A stretch of 64,000 nt of DNA from Diorhabda sublineata (lineage: Eukaryota > Arthropoda > Insecta > Coleoptera > Chrysomelidae): the NCBI RefSeq assembly GCF_026230105.1, contig NC_079481.1, positions 15,579,042 to 15,643,041 on the forward strand, written 5' to 3'. Position numbers and translations under genes: made by a program. Positions 53,173-64,000 of this stretch are shown here, piece after piece. Below the pieces are notes generated by a model. That model was not told the origin of the DNA and searched no databases. It saw only the letters and a list, made by a program, of their open reading frames with translations. How positions within the stretch are numbered: position 1 is the first letter of the stretch; every line of letters starts with the position of its first letter.

Positions 53173-54960
53173 CAGTGAAACCTGAATACGTGAGAAACCT
53201 CTATTATGAGAGTAGCAATGACGTCTCGGATCTTTTTCGTTAAATTACTTCTGTTAATGGGACTTTTTAAACCTCGTAAAATGAAATCTGAATTCTAAGA
53301 CTTTTCCGATGTTTACCTCTATAATTAAGACTCTGCAGCTCAATTATCTGTATAAGTGAGACAAATTAATAAGGTTTCAACACATTTTGACATGTTTGTT
53401 TACGTACATTTCGCGCATGCTTTGTTTGTCAGTACTATCTTAGGCTTTGACCTAAGAACTAGGGAATAAATTGTACAAAATGTCCAAACGTAAATATAAA
53501 ACATTATCAGTATCTGAAAAATTACAACTTTTATCAGATTATCATTGTGGAAAGTTGCGCGATGAACTGTGTAGGAAGAATAATATACCAAAGTCAACCC
53601 TGTGTAGAATTATTAATAACAACGAGAAAATTCAGTCTCTGTGTATTGATAGAAAACGAATACCAGCAGCAGAGTATCCTGAAGTTGAAAAGTGTTTCTG
53701 TACTTGGAAAAAGCAGCTACGGAATAATATCATTCCAATAAGCGGACCAATGATTAAAGAGAAAGCTCAAGAATTTGCAAGTAAACTCCTTATTGATAAT
53801 TTTTCTGGCAGTAATGGGTGGTTGGAGGGATTTAAGAAAAGAAACGATATCACATTAAAAAATTTTTGTAGCAAGAGCAATAACAAATGTAATGAGTGGA
53901 TTAAAAACCTTCCAGCTTTATTACACGATTAGTCTCCCGATGATGTATTCAACGCAGATGAAGCGGACTTATTCTATAAGTGTCTACAGGATAAAACATT
54001 TTCATTCAAAAGTTAGCCTTGCCATGGTGGAAATTGAGTAAAGATCGGGTCACCGTACTTGTAAGTGCGAATATGTCTGAAACTGAAAAACTGCCACTTC
54101 TTTTAATTGGAAAATCTAAGGGCCCAAGATGCTTCAAGGGTATTAAAGCGTTGACGTTGAATTATCAAAACAATAAAAAGGCCTGGATAACTTCTAAATT
54201 ATTTCCAGATTGGTTAAAAAAAGTAGACGCCGATGTGAGGGCCCAAAAACGAAAAATATTGTACTTACCCGCCAATACCACAAGTAAATTGCAGCCCATG
54301 AATCAGGGTATTATAAACAACGGTTTACTACAAGAAGGAAGTTTTTCAGTATGTTCTTTAATCTATAGAAGATGATAAAAACCCAGAAATCAACATCTTC
54401 CAGGCCATGAGATTTGCAAGAAAAGCTTCTGTTAGCAAAACCACAATTAGTCATTGCTTCGAAAAAGCTGGATTCAAAGTGACGAATATATCTGAGCCTG
54501 AGAGCCTACAATAGGAGCTGGAGATCTGTCCAACGTTTCCAGAATGGATTAAAATATTTATCACATGTAGGAATGACTTATATGAGCAGTAGGCGACTTT
54601 TCAGTAGCTCGTTTCTATGGATGATAATGTACTCATTTCAGAGGAGCTCAATAATGATGACTTAGTTGCTATATATTCTTCTTTGAAGAAGAAGAATACT
54701 GTGAAGAGTCAAAATTTCAAAGCGTGAAGCAATGGAAGCCTTAGAAACTTTACACAAGTATTTCGAAATGTCAAATATTGATAATTCTAATATTTTTGAT
54801 CAAATTTATTCTATTCGAGAAACAGGTTTCAGCAACTAGCAATCAAGTACAAACAATAACCGATTAATCTAAGTCATAAACTTTACCGAGTTACATGGAG
54901 AAACTTCCAGAAGATTCTTTAAATAAAACGCTATAGGATCAAATATCATAAACACTTTGT
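53173..54960 (+). mobile_element. Tigger/pogo-like DNA transposon, broken
   Basis: The left end CAGTGAAACCTGAATACGTG resembles Tigger terminal repeats. The frame at 53480-53932 has a psq-type HTH (LSVSEKLQLLSDYHCGK, NIPKSTLCRIINN) and a CENP-B-type HTH with NGWLEGFKKRNDI. After a stop comes FNADEADLFYKCLQ, the first catalytic Asp region, then VTVLVSANMSETEKLPLLLI. LPANTTSKLQPMNQGII follows directly after QKRKI, where the second catalytic region should be, so that part is deleted. The right terminal repeat is not identified. Confidence 0.7.
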
Positions 54961-55125
54961 CAGCATTTATTCTATTATGAATACGAATGTTGTAAATAAC
55001 TTTTTAATGAATTATAGTTAATTCGCTTGTGAAATCAATTTAGTTCATTCAACTCTATCAAATTTTTGTTATTTTGAGTTTAATAAGTTTTTTAAAAATA
55101 TATTTTCGGCCATCAAAAATATAAT

Positions 55126-58100
55126 TGGCGGAGTCAGTAGGATTAGTGCGGTCGCGAATTTCACGCATAGTGCGACTACGTACTTCAGTACAGCAGCACT
55201 AGATCTACGTGTTCAACAAGGAACTTCAGGACTTCAGATAGCTGTAAGTGCCAAGTTTCCTTATTTTTATTCCTTTTGTTATCTATCCTTATCAAACTTT
55301 AAGTAAGGAAGAGATAATTTATCAATTTTGATTTGGTTGATTTTTTATGAACGATTTAGATAATTTACTAAATACATACTGTAAATTAAACTTGAAAGAC
55401 AATTCAGATTGCCAAAAAATGGCAAGAGCAAATCCAAAAATCAATCCAAAGCCTGATAACATTTGGGAGTAGATTGCAATTATTAAAAAGTCCATCAATA
55501 CATAGAATAAGTAACAATTTGAATCTAGGTGAGATCGACAAGAAATGCCAAATTAATCATTGTGAAAAAACAGCCTTGAACACCTTTATAGCAGGATGTT
55601 CAGGTACTATACGCAATAATATGCATCTGAAAAAGCCTAGCTCGTTAGAAGGTGCTATGGCTTAAATCGACGAATTTGAGAATTTTGAAAAACTCTACGG
55701 CCAATTTTATGAGCCTAGAGTTAGGTACAACAATAGCAATAATAATAATTTCAAAACTAATTCAATGAAAAATAATAGAAATAATTAATATAATAATAAC
55801 AATCCCTACTATCAACAATATAATAATAATTATAACAGAAACCAATTCAACAATCATGAAAGATATAATAATAATTATAATAACTTTCCAAGTTAACCTA
55901 TTAATATAAACCCCATACCACAAAGGAGACAAAATTACCCAACGAACGTACAGGTGTTTGGCACCAGAAAAAATGTTTTCCGGCCAAACCAAATACATGC
56001 AAATAGACTACCTAGACCAGAACCGATGTCACGACATCGAGGAATTTCACAGACAGACCTAGTAGAAATGTAAATATAAATCATATAACAATTATAATAA
56101 CAATAATATTTCATATTTCAAATCGAGGAACGAAAGACCAAATTTTACATCGGAAGAGTTATATAATAATAATTACAATAATAACGACGAGGAAACGAAA
56201 GAAATAATTGACTTTCAAAATTCATTTGAATTAGAAGAGAATAGCAATCAAACTGTAAATAGAAGAAATAAATTTTACTCCTAATGATCCATTAGCATAC
56301 TTTGAAAATTTCATAAAATCTAACGAACCAGAATCCAGTAAAAAAATAACTGAAATAAATTTCACATCTAATAATTCATCACTAAAAATTCAAAAATTCA
56401 TAAAAATGAAAGAATCGGAATTAAATCATTGTAAAGAAATAAATGAACAATGTGATGAAGAAGAAAAAGATAAATTGAATGTAACAGAAAAGAATTCGAA
56501 ATAAAATATTATAATGGTAGGAGAAATGAATATAGATACAAAAGGAAAAATAGAATTATTTGGTAAAGTGGAATTAAATGTAGAATTACAATATACGGAA
56601 TTAGATGAATTAAAAATAAATGAAAATGATAATGAAATTGAAGTAAAATAAAATTTAATAGAATTAAATAAATGAAATAAATAATGATATGACAATAGAA
56701 GAAAAAGATATAAATGATAAAAATAGATAATGATATATTAGAAAAAGAATGTTATGTTATAAAACCTGAATTAAATACAAATATATTAAATCAAAGTAAT
56801 ATGATTGATAAAAGACAATATTGAAAATGAGAAAATGGTTATTAATTATTAAATAATTAACAAACAATTTGATTAGAATAATAGTAATATAAGTTTAAAA
56901 TATTTCAATAGAAAATTAAACGCCATGCTAAATTACAAAATAATAGAATTTTGGAAAAATAAATATTATCATTCATTAAAATGGTACGCAATTCAAGAAA
57001 TTATAAAATAGATTTTTTATACTAAGACCTTTCTTTCTAATTTATTATTATGTTATAAGAATAGATAAGATTTAGAATCAATAGAAATTAGAATAAGTAA
57101 AATACACAAGATAGTTAATATACTTTTAGAAACTAGAATAATTAAAAAATATATATTATTAATTAGGTTATATAAGATATTCAATAATATAATTCATAAC
57201 TTTGTTTATTTAACTAATGGAAAAAGAAAATCATATAAAAATTCAAATTATAATCAGTGTAACACAAATTAAACGTTTAAGACAATTTATATAACTGTAA
57301 ATGAACCTCTTAATGTTTATCCTTTTGAAACTAGTCAATATGAAATTCATAATTTTAATTACTTAACGAAAATCGAAAATATAAGTAGAGCAGAAATCGA
57401 AAATGGAAAAGAAAAATATGATCGGCAAAAATATAATTGGCGCGAAATAGATATAAGTAAATTAATTCGAAACAATCACATGAATATTTATTCATTTTAC
57501 AAATGTTGTCAAAGATATTTTAACTGATGAGGAACAAAAACAGAAATTAGAATATTACCATATATACAAAAAAGGACACAGAGGAATTAACGAATAAAAG
57601 AAATCATTAATGAAAAATATTATTGGCCTAAAATGTTACAGGATATAGAAAATTTTGTTAATAATTGTGAAATATGTCAAAAGAATAAATACGATAGAAA
57701 TCCCCCAGTAATTAAATTTAATTTAACCCCAACAGCTAGCAAACCATTCGAATATATACACATAGATACTTTTAAAATAGCCAATCAGTCATATTTAACT
57801 ATAATCGACGTATTCTCTCGTTACGATCGGACATATTCAATGTCAAGTGTGAATGGAACCTCAGTTGTTGACAATATATTAAATTATGTTACTCATCACG
57901 GTTTACAGCTGATTGTGGTTCAGAGTTTAAGAATAACGACCTTCAAGATTTTTGCAAATTGCACAAAATTGAACTACATTATACGACATCTAAAAATAGT
58001 AATTCTAATTCACCTGTGGAACGATTCCATTCTAGTTTAATCGAACATTTTAGATGTTTAAGAGAAAGTAATAAAAATTTAACACCTGATCAATATTGGC

Positions 58101-58480
58101 ATATAATAACTCCATTCATTCAGTAACACAATTTACACCATTTGAAATTATTAAAGGCCACATAAATAATCCTGATCCTTTTGATTTAAATGATCACTTA
58201 ATAATATCAAATTATATTCAGTATCATAAAGAAATATCAAAATTATTATAAGAAGAAAATGAAGATAGAAACTCTGATGTTAAAGAAAGAATAATCAATA
58301 AAAAAAATGAAAATAGAAATGATCCTCTTTCCTACGCAAACCAAGATTTGTTTATATTAAGACAAAATTCAGAGATAACAAATTACCCAATTTCAAAAAG
58401 GCAGAATCGTAAAAGACTCTGGTATATTTTTAGAAACAGATAAAGGAACTTATCATAAAAATCCAAAAGACATGAAAAAT
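55126..58480 (+). mobile_element. Second errantivirus/gypsy-like element, heavily decayed
   Basis: It starts with a primer-binding site (TGGCGGAGTCAGTAGG at 55126-55141), nearly the same as in the first errantivirus. Then come a Gag piece (55474-55700), a very Asn-rich stretch (55720-56300), an AT-rich part with scraps of a frame, an HHCC finger (CEICQKNKYDRN) and the integrase start HIDTF (57633-58040). A shifted frame with VERFHSSLIEHF follows. No env is seen. Neither LTR can be delimited. Many frame changes and stops. Confidence 0.65.
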
Positions 58481-58799
58481 ACCTCCGTAAGAAATCGTTG
58501 CCACTCTGTCACCCTTAGTCGGAACAGCTTCCACTTATAGAAACTGTCCATATAGAAGTCTTACGTATATGGTCTAACGTCAATTAGTGGGGATCTTCGA
58601 TTCGCTCTTGTGTAAACAAGAACTACAATACGTTTTGATTATTGTTTTTCCCTGTTCTCTTTGGCTCCATATTTTCGCATTATTTTCTTTCCCTTTGTCT
58701 TCATTTCTAGAATTTCTTTTTCCATCTTTTTTTGTTCATTTTCTATTTTCCTAAGGAATCTTTGTTCCATTTATACGGTCTATTTAATTTTGATTCGAT
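58481..58799. other. Nothing recognised
   Basis: Boundary region between the gypsy-like element and a LINE scrap. No LTR repeat was found when comparing it with 54960-55125. Confidence 0.35.
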
Positions 58800-59150
58800 G
58801 TAGATTGTCTGACAACTGTAAAGCATGGTAATCCTCAGTACTTTTTTCATAATTTCTTTTTACATGTTTTATAGCACTTCTTTTTTTCCCAAAAAATGAT
58901 GCTTCCATAGTATTAAATAATTTACTCACTTTTCCTATTTTTCATATAATTCCTGCTCTAGGCTTTCATTACTTTCTACTATTGGGCATAGATATTTATA
59001 TCTTTTTACTTGTTCAATTGGTTTTTCCTCTATTCGAATTTTATCTACTTCATCTTCCTTCTGCCATTATCATACTTTTAGTTTTGTTTTATTCAATTTC
59101 ATATTAATGCATGGCAAAACTCTCTCTATCTTCAGCTAGTTTAAATAACT
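58800..59150 (-). mobile_element. LINE reverse-transcriptase C-terminal relic
   Basis: The minus strand contains EWTGIREAGQLFKLAEDRES near 59150 and, across frame changes, a KxYKYL-type region near 58990. This is the late part of a LINE reverse transcriptase. The clade is not clear. Confidence 0.4.
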
Positions 59151-59389
59151 GTCCTGCTTCTCTTATGCCAGTCCATTCTCTAATATTCTTCAACCAAGAA
59201 ATGATGACAATGTGATATAATTTGAAGATAATTTTCTGATGAGAGCACATTTCTCGTACACTTTACAGTCATGTTAATAGTCAAAATTGGCACTATAGGA
59301 TGAGAAAAGAAGTTATGCAATATCCTTAAAAACTAAATGTTTGAGAAGGAATTGTTGGAAATTATATAATTCACAACCAAATTTTTCAA

Positions 59390-59490
59390 AATCGGTTGTT
59401 ATAGAAGTGCAGATCAATTGAATGGCCAGCACGATCTCCTGATCTGATGCCATTAGACTTGTTCGTGGCAAACATCTCTTACAATAATAT
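59390..59490 (+). mobile_element. DDE transposase scrap
   Basis: The plus strand reads WPARSPDLMPLDLFVA, a well-known mariner-like motif (WPxRSPDLTPLDFFLW) around the last catalytic Asp. Nothing else of the element is recognisable. Confidence 0.5.
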
Positions 59491-59798
59491 CAATGTTTTT
59501 TTACATTATAAGGAAATATTAGTTATTACTTATTAGGTTTTTAGTGTAATGTTGAAAATTTGTGTAATAAAATAATTTACTTTTTTTAATAGGAAAGTTG
59601 GTACTAGCCACTGTCACATAACATACCCTGTAACATTTTTTTCTCCGAAAAATGCTCATAAAAAATACTAATCGGCGTGTTTAAGGGTTTTTTCCATCAC
59701 GCCCTTATTTATTATTGATGAATATATTGTATTTGGCTGTTGCATACCGTATATATTCTATATTTACCTTCTTTTTGAAAAATTTCAACTTTTCTTAA

Positions 59799-60097
59799 AG
59801 GCAGCTTGACATGGTGCAAGAAATTGCATGCAATTTTTCCCAAAGTCAAAATATTTTATAGATTAATATTGGACGTCGTCTAACAAATCTCCACTGCATG
59901 ATGGCTGCCCCTAACAAAACTTCGATAAATAAATTAAACAAATTCGTAACGTTAAATTTTATTTAATATTTAGTAACCAGTTTAAAAATAACAAAGCTAA
60001 GTGAAATGAACAAGAAAGAAGTAAGTAGACTGTTGAACTTTTGCACACGCTTTTGATAAAAAAAATTTGTCTTGCATTGCATCATGTTAAGCGGCCT
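59799..60097. mobile_element. MITE family 1, copy 2, TAA target duplication
   Basis: AGGCAGCTTGACATGGTGCA on the left and the complement of AGGCCGCTTAACATGATGCA on the right, with TAA on both sides (59796-59798 and 60098-60100). It is in the opposite orientation to the copy at 29806-30116, with which it shares the inner sequence agaaattgcatgcaattt. Confidence 0.8.
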
Positions 60098-60171
60098 TAA
60101 GAGTAGATTTCATCACAATAACTTAAGTAACTAAGTTTTCTCAAAAACTAACATTAGTACTTATGCCCCAC

Positions 60172-61657
<1,486 letters not shown>

Positions 61658-64000
61658 ATGGCAGAACTTGGCAAACTAATAAAGAAAAGAGGTGTAATTA
61701 AAGCTCAGTTAACTATTTTCACAAAAGCGGTAAATGAATTTGCAACTATATCTAATTTAAGCCAAACAGAAGTTACAAAATTAAAAGATAGGTTACGTGA
61801 TGCCGAAAATTATCTTGACGAATTCAAATCATATCAATTAGAAATAGAGTTACAGGATGATATAAATTTAGATGAGCAATTAATCGAACGAGAGAGATTT
61901 GAAAATTCATATTATGATGCAATCGCTGTTGCTAAAAACATTTTACAAAGCTACAATAATCACGATAATGATACAAATCTTAGCGTGATTTCAGACAAAG
62001 CTTGTTGTAAAAACGAGGGTATAAAGCTTCCGGATATATCACTTCCTAAATTCAGTGGAAACTTTGAAGATTGGTTAGAATTCAGGGACACATATAAAAG
62101 CCTTATTCATGATAGTAAAAAATTAGATAATATTCAAAAATTTTATTACTTGCGAAGTGCACTAGGAGGAACAGCAGCGGCGTCCATTTCCAAAATCAAA
62201 TATACGGCCGACAATTATGAAGTGGCATGGGCCACAATTTCAAAAAGATTTGACAATACTAAAAAATTAATATATGAACATATTAGAGCTATTTTTTCAT
62301 TAGAAAATATACAAAAACCGACAGCTGAAAAACTACAAAATTTAGCTGACGATATTCACAAACATTTGGGATCTATTGAACAATTGGGGCAAAATATAAC
62401 TAATTGGGATCCTCTACTAATTTTTTGGATTACTAATAAATTAGATACTAGCTCAAACCTTGAATGGGAAAGGGAAAATAGAGATCAGGAAGAATTGCCA
62501 AAGTTAGATAAATTCCTACAATTTTTACAAAAACGTTCCAATTTTCTTAATATGTTAGAATCAAAGAACAGTCTCAGTTTAAATAAATCAGATTCAAAAT
62601 TTAGTAATGAGGAAAATAAATTCAATAAACAAAGTAGAGTAAGGTCATTGACCTCAAGTACATATACATGCTCCTATTGCAAGAAAGAGCATTCAATATA
62701 TCGTTGTGCAGAGTTTCTCGGATTAACAATAACACAAAAAAAAGATTTTGTCAAAAAATCAAATCTTTGCCATAACTGTTTGCGTTCGGGTCACTCTGTC
62801 AAACAGTGTAAATTAGGGCCTTGCAAAGTGTGTAAAGCTTGGCACAATACAATTTTGCATGAAAAACTCGAGATAGCGGACAACGCGAGCTCAAGTTCCG
62901 CAGCACTAAGCAGTGGCGTAGTGGTACCAGCGGCGGGGCAGGTGCTATTATCTACCGCCTGTTTACTCATTTCAGACAATTTCAATAATTTTCACAAAGC
63001 AAGAGCGTTATTAGATTGTGGTTCTCAAACTTCCTTTATAACGGAGGATTTGCAAAAGCGTTTGAATATTGCGACACATAAAACAGATCTTTCAATTTTC
63101 GGAATTTCAAACAATATTTCAAAGGTCAGTAAAAGGTGTAAGGTTTCATTTAAATCTATACATACCAATTTTAAAGCGCATGGCAATTGTTATATTCTAA
63201 AAGAGATTACAAGTGTGATGCCGTGTTGTCGAATCAACACGCAATCTTGGGCGATTCCAGGTGATCTAAAGCTAGCTGATCCACAATTCAATATTCCCGG
63301 ACCAGTAGACATGCTCATTGGCGCGGACCTATTTTGGACAATTTTAAGCAATAACAAAATTTCGTTAGGAAAAAATATGCCGCTATTAATTGATACAGTG
63401 CTAGGTTGGGTTGTATCTGGGCAAATAAGTACTAACAACGTTGAAAAGGCTTCTTGTAATTTAAGTATAAACCAGGAATTATTAAATTCAATAGCCAAAT
63501 TTTGGGAAATCGAGGAAATATCTAGCACGCGACAACTTTCTCCAGATGAACAATTTCGCGAGGACAATTTCATCAAAACTACTACCAGAGACGCGAACGG
63601 ACGTTTTACAGTCACTATACCTTTGAAGCAACAACCTTCTAGTTTAGGTGAGTCGAAAGCTCAAGCCGAAAAACGTTTCTATGCATTAGAACGAAAATTC
63701 AGGAGAGATCCAATGCTGCACAGCAGATATATACAATTTATGAACGAGTATAAAGAGCTAGGCCATATGACAATTTGTAACGGCAATGATTCAAGCTTCG
63801 AATATTTCATGCCGCATCACGGAGTTTTGAGAGAAGAGAGTTTGACCACAAAACTACGGGTAGTTTTCGATGCATCAGCGCCCTCTAGCAACGGTCTATC
63901 CTTCAACAATATTCAAGTCATTGGACCCGTTTTACAAGACGATTTACTATCAATAGTCTTAAGGTTTAGGAAATATAACTATGTAGTTTCGGCAGACATA
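61658..64000 (+). CDS. gag-pol: BEL/Pao retrotransposon Gag-Pol, open to the window edge
   Basis: A single frame of 781 codons from ATG at 61658, without a stop, running off the right edge. In order: an N-terminal helical Gag part; the DUF1759-type Gag domain (KLPDISLPKFSGNFEDWLEF, then KFYYLRSALGGTAAASI); Cys/His knuckles (CSYCKKEHSIYRC, CHNCLRSGHSVKQC); an aspartic protease with ALLDCGSQTSFI (active-site Asp, DUF1758 type) and a second DMLIGADLF motif; and the start of reverse transcriptase (LRVVFDASAPSS, then VVSADI). BEL/Pao proteins form virus-like particles in the cytoplasm and copy the element through RNA. The intact frame, rare in this window, suggests a young copy. RNase H, integrase and the 3' LTR lie beyond the window. 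Confidence 0.9.
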   Translation, partial: MAELGKLIKKRGVIKAQLTIFTKAVNEFATISNLSQTEVTKLKDRLRDAENYLDEFKSYQLEIELQDDINLDEQLIERERFENSYYDAIAVAKNILQSYNNHDNDTNLSVISDKACCKNEGIKLPDISLPKFSGNFEDWLEFRDTYKSLIHDSKKLDNIQKFYYLRSALGGTAAASISKIKYTADNYEVAWATISKRFDNTKKLIYEHIRAIFSLENIQKPTAEKLQNLADDIHKHLGSIEQLGQNITNWDPLLIFWITNKLDTSSNLEWERENRDQEELPKLDKFLQFLQKRSNFLNMLESKNSLSLNKSDSKFSNEENKFNKQSRVRSLTSSTYTCSYCKKEHSIYRCAEFLGLTITQKKDFVKKSNLCHNCLRSGHSVKQCKLGPCKVCKAWHNTILHEKLEIADNASSSSAALSSGVVVPAAGQVLLSTACLLISDNFNNFHKARALLDCGSQTSFITEDLQKRLNIATHKTDLSIFGISNNISKVSKRCKVSFKSIHTNFKAHGNCYILKEITSVMPCCRINTQSWAIPGDLKLADPQFNIPGPVDMLIGADLFWTILSNNKISLGKNMPLLIDTVLGWVVSGQISTNNVEKASCNLSINQELLNSIAKFWEIEEISSTRQLSPDEQFREDNFIKTTTRDANGRFTVTIPLKQQPSSLGESKAQAEKRFYALERKFRRDPMLHSRYIQFMNEYKELGHMTICNGNDSSFEYFMPHHGVLREESLTTKLRVVFDASAPSSNGLSFNNIQVIGPVLQDDLLSIVLRFRKYNYVVSADI

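Overview
The window is AT-rich nuclear DNA of an insect, with introns bounded by GT and AG, several generations of transposable-element debris and microsatellites. A chemosensory receptor of the insect 7tm_7 type, errantivirus-like and BEL/Pao retroelements, and many mariner, piggyBac, hAT and pogo/Tigger remnants point to an insect. A beetle is plausible, but the order cannot be settled from this sequence. The only host genes I can support are two minus-strand paralogues of mitochondrial 4-aminobutyrate aminotransferase (GABA transaminase) and one gustatory-receptor-like gene or pseudogene. LAYOUT. 1-2785: transposase and LINE scraps. 2786-18125: GABA transaminase copy A, with seven exons in the window. 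Its introns hold a KRBA2-type integrase relic, a 5.3-kb defective errantivirus (6048-11310), mariner remnants and a MITE. The exons for roughly the last 130 residues are not seen and probably lie left of position 1. 18126-32212: intergenic DNA with mariner and LINE pieces, the receptor-like gene (25342-26301), a hAT remnant next to a perfect palindrome, and a MITE with a TAA target duplication. 32276-52830: GABA transaminase copy B, nine exons and 973 codons by my splice reconstruction. Its introns hold a piggyBac interrupted by a hAT, a fold-back element, a Tc1-like remnant, a hAT nested in a MITE, a mariner deletion derivative, and LINE and pogo pieces. 53173-60270: a Tigger-like element, a second broken errantivirus-like element, LINE scraps, a second copy of the TAA MITE and a long TA microsatellite. 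61658-64000: the Gag-Pol frame of a BEL/Pao retrotransposon, open to the window edge. MAIN POINT. Copy A keeps every GABA transaminase active-site residue that is visible. Copy B keeps the fold, reading frame and splice sites, but has lost or displaced nearly all the residues that hold PLP and substrate: the PLP lysine is out of register, and the substrate arginine, the Glu/Arg pair and the phosphate-binding Thr are replaced. It has also gained a C-terminal extension of about 489 residues that is extremely rich in Lys and Cys and carries five imperfect repeats around ICEGK, all in one 1.6-kb terminal exon. This looks like an expressed pseudoenzyme with a new structural or binding role. By analogy with the basic Cys/Lys-repeat protein Don juan and the inactive aminopeptidases of Drosophila sperm, a mitochondrial role in sperm is one testable idea, but it is only inference. 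Copies A and B share five intron positions and differ at two each in the middle of the gene, so the duplication is probably old. The element coordinates are my own reading; those of degenerate repeats are approximate.
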